Positions 21,659 through 31,972 of a stretch of 64,000 nucleotides of DNA are shown here, piece by piece. A program made the translations under genes and the position numbers. Source of the DNA: Omphiscola glabra (lineage: Eukaryota > Mollusca > Gastropoda > Lymnaeidae); contig OZ024809.1 in the NCBI GenBank assembly GCA_964017045.1, positions 11,724,307 to 11,788,306 on the forward strand, given 5' to 3'. The notes below the pieces were generated by a model. That model was given only the letters and a program-made list of their open reading frames with translations, did no database searches and was not told the DNA's origin. Position 1 is the first letter of the stretch. The number at the start of each line of letters is the position of its first letter.

Positions 21659-23205
21659 CTCTCAATGGATTGAATTATTTCAAAACCGTGACTGTTACGC
21701 CTGGGGTCAGGTATTCATAAGGTGCTGCACAATTATTTACTTCTAAAGATCCATCAAGTGTGGTGTATCTGCGCCATTATTGTTGTGAACCATCTGGTCA
21801 TGCACAACGTCTTACTTTAAGCGTTCGTGCATTCCATGGTTGAGTCTCACACACGTGTGATTTCAGGATTAAAGATGATTATTTATAAACAACATCCGTA
21901 CGGATTGTCGGCGGATTATCCTATACGCTGATTATGATGTACGCATGTGGATTGCTCTCTACATTTACTGATTTATTTTTGTGTGTACACAAATGGAAAA
22001 TTAAGTAACCTAATAAAAATACAGTGGAAACCACCCCCACCCCACACACTTTTACACGTCCACACACCATTTTCTTCTTCCCCCCTCACACAGCTTGTAC
22101 GCGGTCCTTCATTTATTATCTTGACATCAAGAAGCCTTCAAACAATACATTAATTAAGAAGTGTTTTTAATTCAATGACGTCACAGTGAAGACACAGCAA
22201 ACGGAAATATCCGTTCTTAAAATAGTGCTGTTGCTTTTTTTTTAATGTATACAAATTAGCCGTTTTGACGGATTTCATATATTCACCATAGTCCACCACC
22301 TATAAGTCCACCATCTATAGTCCACCAACATTTTAAAATGACAAATTCATATCTGGTCCCCACTCATTTAAATTATAAATATGCAAATTTTCGTAATCCC
22401 GCCCCTTGGTGGTTCATTTCAACTCACCGTATTTCAATAACATCCTTCATTTGTCCATTTTCTATTTGTCTTGCCACCTCTCTGGCGTATTCCTTTGGCT
22501 CTCTATCGTCTACAAACAAACATTTATATCCTTCATTAAAAAAAAAAAAAAAGAAGACAGAAAGAAAGAAAAAAATCTTCTCTTCCTTTAATGTTAATCA
22601 TTTTCTCTCTCCCCCTATCTCTTCCATTATTTTTAATATATATTTTTTACCCCCGGCGGACCCTCGCCTCCTCGGTATAGATGAAAATTCATTTACCGTC
22701 CGGGCAGCCAATTCCGCGCTCGCTATTGTTACTGCCCGGGCTAGTCATTGTTGGCTTCTGATTATCTTCTGTACCTGGCCGAGGCGCTGTAGAGTGCCCG
22801 ATAGAAAACAAGATTAATCCGCACCCGGCCTCATTTCAATTTCAAAGCCCGGCGCAAAATTGGTCTGCGGGTCCCTGCGCATGCATCTCTGATGTGAATC
22901 TACGAGGGTCTATGATGCTCCATCACATCCAGGTGGCCTAGCTGGATTCAGCTGTAGCAGGTCCTCCGGGGCAATCACAACCTGCTACGAAACACAGTAG
23001 CTACAATTTCACTACTGAAAAACGTTAATGTCTTAGAAAACTCATGTAATTGATAATTGGTATTTTTCATGTCATATTTATTGAACTTTCAGACCGAATC
23101 AGTTAATTTTTTTTTAGCGAAACAAGTTCATTCTCATACTGTTACATACGTATGTACCTTTTGTTAGATGAAGAGCTAAACTTTGGTCTATACGATATTT
23201 TAATC
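21659..23205. other. Unique sequence with a short CCACC repeat and a GC-balanced block
   Basis: TAGTCCACC recurs four times at 22290-22330. A poly-A at 22538 and a C-rich stretch at 22030-22090 are simple sequence. From about 22650 to 22930 the sequence is GC-balanced and non-repetitive. ORFs of 159 and 61 codons cross the poly-A and are not convincing. Confidence 0.45.
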
Positions 23206-23407
23206 CAGCGGTTCTCAACCTGTGGGTCGCGACCCCCTTGGGGGGGGGGTCGAATGACCTTTTCATATGGATCGCCTAAGACCACCGGGAAAAAATCTTA
23301 CACTACAGTTATGAAGTAGCAACGAAAATCATTTTGTGGTTGGGGGTTCCCACAACACAAGGAACTGTATTAAAGGGTCGCAGCCTGAGAAAGGTTGAGA
23401 ACAACTG
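23206..23407 (+). mobile_element. SPIN-like non-autonomous hAT transposon with perfect 8-bp target duplication
   Basis: The left end CAGCGGTTCTCAACCTGTGG continues with GTCGCGACCCC and the right end is AAGGTTGAGAACAACTG. The exact octamer TTTTAATC flanks both sides (23198-23205 and 23408-23415). Interior blocks CGCCTAAGACCACCGG, CTACAGTTATGAAGTAGCAA, CGAAAATCATTTTGTGGTTG and GGAACTGTATTAAAGGGTCG match what I know of the SPIN family of vertebrates. SPIN elements are noted for horizontal spread among tetrapods and have been reported from a triatomine bug and a pond snail. At 202 bp it is a MITE that needs a SPIN transposase in trans. Confidence 0.92.
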
Positions 23408-24538
23408 TTTTAATCTGTTAAATAACTTCATAAATGTATGTTCCAAAATTTCGAAAGAAAATAAAATAAATTAAAAAATATATTTTTTTTAATAGTAAAA
23501 TATTACAATTTTAAAAAAAATATATATTGCATCACAATTTCCGTTTAAATAGAAAGCGTTTAACAACAGTGCAGACGTGTGTACGAAATAAATCTACACA
23601 TTTCGTTTTAATTCATAGAGACATTTTTTCTTTAAAAGAATGTGCTCTTACTTTCATGACTTGGAAGTTTCAACATTCACAATACCCACAAGGAGTAGAC
23701 AAAAAAAAAATGTTACAATCCCCTTAAGGAACTGACCGATTTTGTTTTGGTTGTAGAATTTTTACACAAAGTAAAGAAAGCAAACTAAAATTGCTTGGAA
23801 TTCCCTCAACGAGTATTGGATCATCAAGATAACTGTGTGTGATAAGTCAATAATTTATATCGGTTGCTGGCTTCTAATATATCCACGACTATTTCCAATA
23901 TCTGTTTTTTTTTTTTTTTTGTTACTCTTGGTTTGTTTATTTGTTTGGGGGGGGGGGGTTGGTGAGTGTGTGGGGTGAGGGGAGGGGGGGATTTTCATCA
24001 ACAAGCCAGCTTTACGGCCCTGATGAGTTCTTGTAAGACGAGGCTGGCACGAGTGCCGAGTTTACCGCTGCGCCACCGAGGGGCAGAGATTTACGCGTCG
24101 GCCATTGTTACAGCATGGTGTATGATAATTGTGACGCTCGGAGTATGATGACCGCTGCGCCCCGGTGTATGATGGCTTTCGAACGCATTCCGGGGTTGGG
24201 GGGTGGGGGCGCTGTTTGTCCGCGACAATGGCGGCCCCGTGCAATGAAGCCCTCATCTAAGATGAGTTTGAGGACATCGGTATGTTAATGTGGCGGGTGA
24301 TGGTATAGAAATCATGACGGATGGGTAGCGCGAGTGTTTGTGGAAGCAAACAAACCAACCCGTCTCTTTGGGTTGAGCTCGATGTTCCCTGCAAACAAAA
24401 ACCAAAATGGCCGAGGATGCGTATATTATTTGATGTGTTCTGTTTTTGTTGTGTTTGTTTCATTGTTGTTTTATTGTTGTTGTTGTTTTTTTTGGTGGTG
24501 GGGACATGTTATGAGATGAGGATGTGAGTTATGGAACG
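23408..24538. other. Unique AT-rich sequence, then a G-rich and GC-balanced block
   Basis: After A/T-rich DNA to about 23900, a T run (23907), a G run (23945) and GC-balanced sequence (24000-24300) follow. ORFs under 70 codons have no recognisable content. No element ends were found before 24539. Confidence 0.45.
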
Positions 24539-24762
24539 TGTCAAGGGTTCTCAAACTTTAAACTAATAAATCAATAAATAAACTAAAACTGATGCTAAAC
24601 CTATTTTTTCCCCTCGGGCGTCTTGTATTTAAGCAAAGTAAAAGGAGGGCTAGACAAAAAGACTTCCATCCACTACAGGCATGAAGGTCTTTACTAGGTT
24701 CTTAGTGCGACTGTATGCAAACATGTTCGCGCGTCACCACAATTTAAGAACCACTTTCAAGA
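24539..24762. mobile_element. Possible decayed hAT element with OC1-like termini
   Basis: AGGGTTCTCAAACTTTAAAC at 24543 resembles the hAT terminus CAGTGGTTCTCAAACTTT, and TTTAAGAACCACTTT at 24743 resembles the inverted end. The spacing (about 220 bp) suits a MITE. Neither end begins with an intact CAG or CTG and I found no target duplication, so the call is tentative. Confidence 0.4.
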
Positions 24763-25064
24763 GTAAGTAATGCAGATACTAGTTTGTATAAATAATAAAT
24801 GTGTAACTACTTCCCACCCCACCCCACCCCACCACCCTTCGTAGGTTATCCTTCGCCCCACTCGGCTCACCTCCGGATCTAAACTACCAGTTCCGCCACT
24901 GCTTGCCTGTTAAAGTGTATCATGTTGATGTAGATATCCCTGCAGTCTTGTTTTTTTTGGGATGCCTCTGGAAAATCCCACGTGATGCCAATCAACGCAA
25001 CCAAAGCTATATTTTATTTAGGTGTGGGGGGGGGGGTCCGGTCGAATAAAATAAGCACACCTGG

Positions 25065-25490
25065 GCGTATCCCCATCAAATCCTGGGTGTATCCCAAACA
25101 AGACATCGGTGTATCCCAATTAAGACCTCAGTGTATCCCAATTAAGACCTCGGTGTATCCCAATTAAGACCTCGGTGTATCCCATTGAAGACCTCTGTGT
25201 ATCCCAATTAAGACCTCAGTGTATCCAAATCAAGACCTCAGTGTATCCCAATTAAGACCTCAGTGTATCCCAATCAAGACCTCAGTGTATCCCAATTAAG
25301 ACCTCAGTGTATCCCAATCAAGACCTCAGTGTATCCCAATTAAGACAGCAGTGTATCCGAATCAAGACCTCAGTGTATCCCAATCAAGACCTCAGTGTAT
25401 CCCAATCAAGACCTCAGTGTATCCCAATTAAGACCTCGGCGTATCCCAATCAAGACATGGGCGTATCCCAATCAGGACCTGGTTGTGTCC
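25065..25490. repeat. 22-bp minisatellite, about 19 units
   Basis: TATCCCAATTAAGACCTCAG plus TG repeats with a 22-bp period. The main variants are AATTAAG versus AATCAAG and CTCAG versus CTCGG. The edges carry diverged units (CTGGGTG, CATGGGCG). Peptides such as QSRPQCIPIKTS come from the 66-base frame cycle and are not genes. Confidence 0.96.
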
Positions 25491-26660
25491 AGATCCCACC
25501 TAGTGTCTTATCACCTGCATACGTTTCATCAGATTAAATGTTCACATATAGTAATACTGTTCTCTGGATTTTGAACAAATTTCAGTTTCACAAGAGAATG
25601 AACATTTATGTTCATCATTAGCCACTGAACAATATCAATGGTAAAGACCCAGGGGAAGCCGCGGACGAAAGTGAGACATTAGCCGCATATAGAAACTGTG
25701 TATCTTTTGATTTGGCGACAAGTGATGCATTTTATCCCCCGTGCAAAGATTCAACACCCCCCCCCCCCCCCCAAAAATAAAAATCACCTTGACGTGCTAA
25801 TGAGCCGCCATTATGCTAAAATTAAGTCAACATAGGGAATGAGTAATGTCCTGCTGGTCCACCACCAGGCGTGGGTGGGATATTGCCACTCAAACACACC
25901 AAAGTCACAAGTAAAGCCCCCGGCCGACGCTTTACACGTGCATGTGTTTGTTGTAAAGTCCCTTTCGTCTCGAGGCAGCCCCCATCAACACAACAAATAA
26001 TTCGAGCTGGCTACCGAGCCCAATGGCGAGGGCTTCACGCAAAGACTGCGAGTGTTGATACTAGGGATACAGGAAGACTTGGGGGATATTGTTAAAAATT
26101 GTTTGCATTTGGGGGGCGGGGGGAAGCCACACTGAGGCCATTGGTGGAAATTTAGCAACATGGGATTTTGAAGAGGTGATTGGGGGCAACGGAGAGAAAG
26201 AACAAATGTTTTAATCACAGAGTAAGGAGCGACAGACAGTAGGGATTTTAATATTAGAGACTTGGGGCATAGGATACTGTTGCTGGGACATGATGGAATC
26301 GGTCATAAATATCGCATGGATTTTCACAGGCAATGGATTCGATTCATTGATACATGGTCAGTTATTTTCAGCTTTGTTGTTGATTGGTGGCACCCGTCAT
26401 GCAATGAAGTCCGACTATTTTTTCCTGCTTGTTACTGCGCTTGCTGTGTTGCATGTATCAACAATTGGGAGGATGTTAGGGCTCGCGGTCACCTGCTATT
26501 GTGTACAGGTTGAAAAAAAAAAGGGGGGGGGGCGATAGTGACGTTGAGAACTCAACTTAGAGCTCAACAAAAACTAGTGTTCAAGCTGATGAAAAAAAAA
26601 AAGAGAAAGAGAGAGAGAGGGGAGGGGGTGGGGGTGGAGCTATAAAATATATGTATCCAT
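25491..26660. other. Unique sequence with C/G runs; no gene recognised
   Basis: A C run lies at about 25757-25773, G runs at 26111 and 26522, and a GA-rich stretch at 26590-26635. Two overlapping plus ORFs (26262-26513 and 26290-26538) encode hydrophobic segments in different frames. One (MMESVINIAWIFTGNGFDSL...) could form two membrane helices, but nothing else supports it. Confidence 0.4.
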
Positions 26661-26664
26661 CCCT

Positions 26665-26905
26665 GTGGCGCTTCAGCCCATGTCAGGATTTGGCCTGCCT
26701 CACCACTTCCTTCCACTCAGACCTAAGTAATGCTTTTTCTTGTCCATGCTCTGATCCACCGCGGCTGTAGATCTTTTTACACCTCATCCATCCATCCAAG
26801 AGTAGAGGTCTGCCTTTGAACCGTTTTCCTCTGGGGTTGTGGTGATGCACCCTCTTCCCTCTTAATCCTCTGTCGTTTGACTCTCTTGCCAAGTCTCCTG
26901 TCTCT
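26665..26905 (-). mobile_element. LINE 3' coding remnant, antisense, same family as 18896-19050
   Basis: Read on the minus strand, the peptide goes GKRVHHHNPRGKRFKGRP, then a WMRCKKIY segment and KALLRSEWKEVVRQAKS before a stop. This is the typical C-terminal region of a non-LTR reverse transcriptase (HNPRGKRxxGRP, WMDDVKKDL, RSEWKEVVRQAK). One frame slip or substitution patch is visible around the SRGGSEHGQ part. The DNA beyond the stop (CATGGGCTGAAGCGCCACAG) parallels the end of the plus-strand copy. Confidence 0.75.
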
Positions 26906-27046
26906 TTAGATTCTGAGGTATATACATACACACTCGAGGATCGCTCTCACTAGCCCCACCAAGAGCTGCTATCAGAAAAGATAAACCTATCGTCTCTCGT
27001 AGACGGAAAGATGCCATACATACGTTATACACACATATATATATTT

Positions 27047-27265
27047 ACAAAAAAGACATTATATACATAAAGTAAAAATTGATTGCACGAGAGAGAGAGA
27101 GAGAGAGATGGAGATGGAGGCGGATGTAGAAAGAGAGAGACTGAGAGAGGGAAATAGAATGAGTTAGAGAGAAATAGAGAGAGACATAGATGGACAGATG
27201 TGGAGAGATAAAGATATATATTTATAGAGAGAGAGAGAGAAAGAGATATATGTACGGATAGAGAG
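27047..27265. repeat. GA-rich microsatellite-like tract
   Basis: GAGAGAGAGAGAGAGAGA followed by interrupted (GA)n, GATAGAGAGA and AGAGACATAGATGG strings covers about 200 bases. The minus strand encodes an SLSLSL-rich 98-codon ORF, an artefact of the dinucleotide content. Confidence 0.9.
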
Positions 27266-27487
27266 TGAGATAGAGGGTATGTAGGGGATAAAGAAAACCA
27301 TAGAATTAGAACATCAGACAATTTAAATTTGTAAAAAGATTGCTCATACTTTTTTTAAACCCAGACACCGACAAAAGCTGGTACTGGTATGGAAAGAAAG
27401 ATAAAGCAAGAAGGAGTAAGCGAAAGCGAAGTCAGTCAGGGTAAAAAAAAATAGTATAGACAACGGGGTATGCAAACTTTTGTAGCT

Positions 27488-27572
27488 GTGAGCCAGGTTC
27501 AAGAGGTAACAGAGCCATGGGAGCCAGGTTCAAGAGGTAACAGAGCCGTGGGAGCCGATTCAAGAGGTATGG
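27488..27572. repeat. 32-bp tandem repeat, about 2.5 units
   Basis: GAGCCAGGTTCAAGAGGTAA followed by CAGAGCCATGG occurs twice in full, then a shortened copy GAGCCGATTCAAGAGG. It abuts the next array. Confidence 0.9.
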
Positions 27573-27730
27573 TAGTGACATCTGAAACAATCCTTATATG
27601 GTAGTGACATCTGAAACAATCCCATATAGTAGTGACATCTGAAACAATCCTTATATAGTAGTGACATCAGAAACAATCCCTATATGGTAGTGGCATCTAA
27701 AACAACCCCATATGGTAGTGACATCTGCAT
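27568..27730. repeat. 30-bp minisatellite, about 5-6 units
   Basis: TATGGTAGTGACATCTGAAA followed by CAATCCTTA or CAATCCCA repeats with 28-31 bp spacing. Variants include TATAGTAG and ACATCAG. Confidence 0.93.
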
Positions 27731-28010
27731 TTTGGACATTTAAATATATTTTTTTTCGTTTCCATTTTAAGATTTTAATTTTTTTGTAAAGGGAGTGTGA
27801 GCCATTCAAAACTGATACAGACAAGAACCACAATTGGCTCGGGGTCGGGGTCGGGGGGGGGGGGGGACACTCCTGTTGTAGACTATAAACTGTGGGAGTT
27901 AAGAAAAATAACATTCCCATATTTCATTTGTAGAAACTATTTAAAAATAATAGTTTGCTTAATGTGTATCAGCTGGTGGCACACAAGACCACGTGTAAGT
28001 TTTATAGCAT
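27731..28010. other. Unique sequence with a G run
   Basis: A GGGGTCGGGGTCGG block precedes a G run at about 27857. No gene or element is recognised. Confidence 0.5.
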
Positions 28011-28011
28011 T

Positions 28012-28208
28012 ATATGTGTGTGGAGGCATATGTGTGTTGGAGGTATATGTTTGTTGGGGGTATATGTGTGTTGGGGTTTATGTGTGTTGGGGTATATGTG
28101 TGTTGGGGTATATGTGTGTTGGGGGTATATGTTTGTTGGGGTATATGTTTGTTGGGGTATATGTGTGTTGGGGTATATGTGTGTTGGGGTGTATGTGTGT
28201 TGGGGTAG
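28012..28208. repeat. 16-bp G/T-rich minisatellite, about 12 units
   Basis: TATGTGTGTTGGGGTA repeats with small length changes (an extra G, GTTTGTTG variants). The cycling frames give VYVCWGICVLGYM peptides in all three plus frames, which explains the 188-, 131- and 64-codon ORFs. The G clusters on one strand could form quadruplex-like structures. Confidence 0.95.
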
Positions 28209-28400
28209 GGCTGAGGAGGGCACCAGGGTATTACTTTATTCTATATTTACAACTCCACGGACTCAGTTTTTATCCGCCCAGATTCAAGGATCTTGTCTGG
28301 ATGTCAATAACATCTTATGCATCCCAAACTTTTTATTACGTGTATTTTAATATAATTTTATAAATAACAACAAAATAAATCGTACCATGTAATTTATAAC

Positions 28401-28465
28401 GGGACAATTGTACACCTTGCATTTTCATCCGCCAGATCTCTGCTTGGCGGATGTACACAATTGTT
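28401..28465. other. Imperfect inverted repeat at the start of the 76-bp array
   Basis: CATCCGCCA at 28427 and TGGCGGATG at 28445 are perfect 9-bp inverted arms around GATCTCTGCT. GACAATTGTACACC upstream and GTACACAATTGTTG downstream extend the symmetry. The left arm appears only here, not in later repeat units. Confidence 0.7.
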
Positions 28466-28925
28466 GTGATGAAGGTAACAAGCAGCACTGTTAAATATCA
28501 CCACCTATCCTAACTCCGCTTGGCGGATGTACATAATGGTTGTGATAAAGGTAACAAGCAACACTGTTCAATATTACCACCTATCATAGCTCCGCTTGGC
28601 GGATGTACACAATGGTTTTGATGAAGGTGACAAGCAGCACTGTTAAATATTACCACCTATCCTAACTCCGCTTGGCGGATGTACATAATGGTTGTGATAA
28701 AGGTAACAAGCAACACTGTTCAATATTACCACCTATCATAACTCCGCTTGGCGGATGTACATAATGGTTGTGATAAAGGTAACAAGCAACACTGTTCAAT
28801 ATTACCACCTATCCTAACTCCGCTTGGCGGATGTAAATAATGGTTGTGATAAAGGTAACAAGCAACACTTTTCAATATTACCACCTATCATAGCTCCGCT
28901 TGGCGGATGTGCACTGAACGTTTTT
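28442..28925. repeat. 76-bp tandem array, about 6.3 units, partly dimeric
   Basis: GCTTGGCGGATGTACA-like strings begin at 28442, 28518, 28594, 28670, 28746, 28822 and 28898, an exact 76-bp period. The first four units alternate between two types: GATGAAGGTAACAAGCAGCA with TTAAATAT, and GATAAAGGTAACAAGCAACA with TTCAATAT. This gives a 152-bp higher-order period that then breaks into copies of the second type. Confidence 0.97.
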
Positions 28926-29789
28926 ATGAAAGTCGTTCGCTTATTCATCATGACGCGAGGATCTGGTCGAGGGTTAGAGGGTACAACCAGAGTCTCCGAT
29001 AATCCGAATTAGAGAGGCGATGAGTGTGTGAGTGTGCGGGTAGGGGTGATCCACGGGGCGTGATGGGTGGGGGCGCTAGGGACTAGGTGGCGCGGGTTTA
29101 CTTTACTCCGATCCCTGTATTGGCGTGTGTTGTTGGGGTTCCCCAATGGCTCTGCTCGTCCGTACGAGGCCCGGGGGCGCTTGCATTTCTGATCCAATAT
29201 TTGCCGGGGCCCTCGTCTAATTTGGAAATAAAATTAATATCGCGTCTTGTTTGCCCGAGCTAGTCGCGAGGAGCGCTCTCTGCGACTCGAGGCGTGAAAA
29301 GGGCCTTTTGTTCTCACCCCGCACCGCCTGGGTAATAGAATTTTTCGGCCGCGGCGCTCGGCTGTATACGCTGGGAATAGACAACATGGCCGCGCTGGAA
29401 GCAGCAGTGGAAGGGTGTGTCTCCGTTCTTACGCGTCCTTACCAACGTCACAGGCGACCCCTGCAGAGTACGGTCAAATTGGTGTGGTTTGGGTGGGGGT
29501 GAAGGCGTGGGGGGGGGGGGTGGTGGTTCCTCTGGATGAAAAAAAAAATATTAATAATAATATTCGATTTCATAAATCAATAGTTGGACATGATTATTTA
29601 TTATTCCAATAATAATAATAATAATATAAAAAATTAAACTATTAATAAGTTAATAACAGTTGTTATTATAATCATAATCATAATAATAAACTTCTTTTAA
29701 ACGAAGCCTGCGAGTTGTCACGGCACTACGAATTTATCTTTTAAATTGAAATGGCATCAAATATACTATTTTGTATTCTCTTTCTCAGA
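28926..29789. other. Unique sequence including a CpG-rich block; weak ORF
   Basis: From about 29220 to 29470 the sequence is CpG-rich and non-repetitive. An ATG at 29386 sits in a favourable context (A at -3, G at +4) and opens MAALEAAVEGCVSVL, which lies at the 3' part of the longer frame from 29251. The frame ends in a G run at 29502. It could be a first exon near a CpG-rich promoter, or chance. The rest is AT-rich with (TAA)n-like runs at 29606-29690. Confidence 0.35.
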
Positions 29790-30352
29790 TGAATCGAAGA
29801 CAGTTGTGCAGTTAATGACCAACGTTTTCTGAGACCAATCAAAGACAGTTGTGCAGTTAATGACCAAAGTTTTCTGAGACCAATCAAAGACAGTTGTACA
29901 GTTAATGACCAAAGTTTTCTGTGACCAATCAAAGACAGTTGCACAGTTAATGACCAAAGTTTTCTGTGACCAATCAAAGACAGTTGTACAGTTAATGACC
30001 AAAGTTTTCTGTGACCAATCAAAGACAGTTGTACAGTTAATGACCAAAGTTTTCTGTGACCAATCAAAGACAGTTGTACAGTTAATGACCAAAGTTTTCT
30101 GTGACCAATCAAAAACAGTTGCACAGTTAATGACCAAAGTTTTCTGTGACCAATCAAAGACAGTTGTACTGTTAATAACCAAAGTTTTCTGTGACCAATC
30201 AAAGACAGTTGTACAGTTAATGACCAAAGTTTTCTGTGACCAATCAAAGACAGTTGCACAGCTAATGACCAAAGTTTTCTGTGACCAATCAAAGACAGTT
30301 GTACTGTTAATGACCGAAGTTTTCTGAGACCAATCAAAGACAGTTGTATAGT
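29790..30352. repeat. 45-bp minisatellite, about 12.5 units
   Basis: CAATCAAAGACAGTTGTACA followed by GTTAATGACCAAAGTTTTCT and GTGAC repeats every 45 bases with few changes (TGCACAG, CTGTTAAT, GAGAC at the edges). With a period of 15 codons, several frames stay open for nearly the whole array. Minus-strand ORFs of 198 and 204 codons and a plus-strand ORF of 140 codons result. None has non-repeat sequence of note, and I reject them as genes. Confidence 0.97.
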
Positions 30353-30554
30353 TCTGGATTTCCTGAAAATGAAATATCATTATTAATTATTTAAAGATGT
30401 TTCTTGTTGATAATAACAACTTATAAAGATTACGACAATACAGATGATTTACAAAAAAACGAATAACAATATATATATATAAAAGATTGCAATAATACAC
30501 AAGGTTATACCGATACAAATGATTAAAACAATTAAAATGATTATTAAAAATGTA

Positions 30555-30695
30555 AATACAGATGGTTATGGCCATACAAATGATTATATCCATACAAATT
30601 ATTGTGGCCATACAATTGATTATAGCCATACAAATGATTATAGCCATACAAATCATTATAGCCATGCAAATCATTATAGCCATACAAATGATTAT
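30555..30695. repeat. 18-bp minisatellite, about 7-8 units
   Basis: GCCATACAAATGATTATA repeats with variants CATACAATTG, CATGCAAATC and TATCCATAC. Six-codon periodicity leaves a short ORF open on each strand. Confidence 0.94.
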
Positions 30696-31230
30696 AATAA
30701 TAAAAACAATTTAACATCGCAATAAAAAAAAATTACATTTGAAACTTGGAAGATTATGAAAAGTTTACGATCGGGCGATGCCTACTGATTGCAGTAGTAT
30801 AATGACCCACGTTGAGCCCACCTGACAATCGTGGGTCGGCACCGCCATCACGCCGGGTATTCCACAGAAACCCCCCGCCGCCACCTACCCCCCCCCCCCC
30901 CGGCTGTCTTGAAAAAACGCTGGCCATTGTTATCGTGCGGGGGGACTCATTGATAGATCCCAGGCCGTTCAGACATCTCTGGGCGTAACACTTGGACGGC
31001 CTGGAGGTACTCGTGGTTTCACTGCAGGTGCTACGAGGGGGTTGTGCAAGGTCATGTTTACTAGTGCGAACCTGCCTGCTGCTGATATGGCCAGATTTTG
31101 AAACATCTGAGTGTCATAGAAATTACGACTGACCTATGACATCGGATTTAGCGTATTTACATTTAAAACATGATAAAATATTATTACGTTTTTAAAGTAC
31201 ATTCTAGAAAAATGAAAACAACGAGGAAAA
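30696..31230. other. Unique sequence with a C run
   Basis: Contains C-rich sequence at 30870-30900 and no recognised gene. The 30770-31130 part is GC-balanced and non-repetitive. Confidence 0.45.
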
Positions 31231-31648
31231 AATGCAAGTAATAAAGTCATATGATAAACATGCAAGTAATTTAAGTCATATTATAAACATGCACGTAATA
31301 AAGTCAAATTATAAACATGCAAGTAATAAAGTCATATTATAAACATGCAGGTTATAAAGTCATATTATAAACATTCAGGTAATAAAGTCATATTATAAAC
31401 ATTCAGGTAATAAAGTCATATTATAAACATGCAGGTTATAAAGTCATATTATAAACATTCAGGTAATAAAGTCATATTATAAACATGCAGGTAATAAAGT
31501 CATATTATAAACATGCAGGTTATAAAGTCATATTATAAACATTCAGGTAATAAAGTCATATTATAAACATGCAGGTAATAAAGTCATATTATAAACATGC
31601 AAGTAATAAAGTCATATTATAAACATGCAGGTTATTAAGTCATATTAT
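31231..31648. repeat. 28-bp minisatellite, about 15 units
   Basis: AATAAAGTCATATTATAAAC followed by ATGCAGGT repeats. Marker variants are ATGCAAGT, ATTCAGGT and GTTATAAAG. The order of GTTATAAAG and ATTCAGGT units recurs (31341-31420 and 31430-31560), so parts of the array look duplicated as blocks. Confidence 0.96.
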
Positions 31649-31777
31649 GTTCCCCCATAATTAAAAATAACGATAGTGGTAAATAGTCTTGTAACGACAA
31701 GGCAAGAATATTGCGTGCCAGCGGTCTCCATGTTATCCCAATAAATCAACTATAGATACAATATGATATCAACCATG

Positions 31778-31972
31778 GTATTTCAGAACACAATATCAAC
31801 TGACTGTTGTCATGTTATTTCAGAACACAATACCAACTGACAGTTGCGATGTTATTTCAGAACACAATATCAACTGACAGCTGTCATGTTATTTCAGAAC
31901 ACAATGTCAACTGACAGCTGTCATGTTATTTCAGAACACAATATCAACTGACTGTTGTCATGTTATTTCAGT
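31778..31972. repeat. 37-bp minisatellite, about 5 units
   Basis: ATGTTATTTCAGAACACAAT followed by ATCAACTGACAGCTGTC repeats with a 37-bp period. CAGCTG is replaced by CAGTTG or CTGTTG in some units. Confidence 0.95.

Noticed and set aside
23198..23415. Vertebrate contamination, because SPIN elements are common in mammals and reptiles
   Set aside because: The flanking DNA and other repeats look native to the rest of the window; still, this cannot be excluded without the source record.
27797..28363. 188-codon ORF with VYVCWGICVLGYM repeats, resembling a cysteine-rich or membrane protein
   Set aside because: It comes from the 16-bp GT-rich array and appears in all plus frames.
28442..28925. 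CRISPR-like regular spacing in several arrays
   Set aside because: Repeats are contiguous with no unique spacers, and the sequence is of animal type.
29741..30380. ORFs of 198 and 204 codons on the minus strand
   Set aside because: Two frames of the same 45-bp minisatellite are open at once, which is the mark of a repeat artefact.
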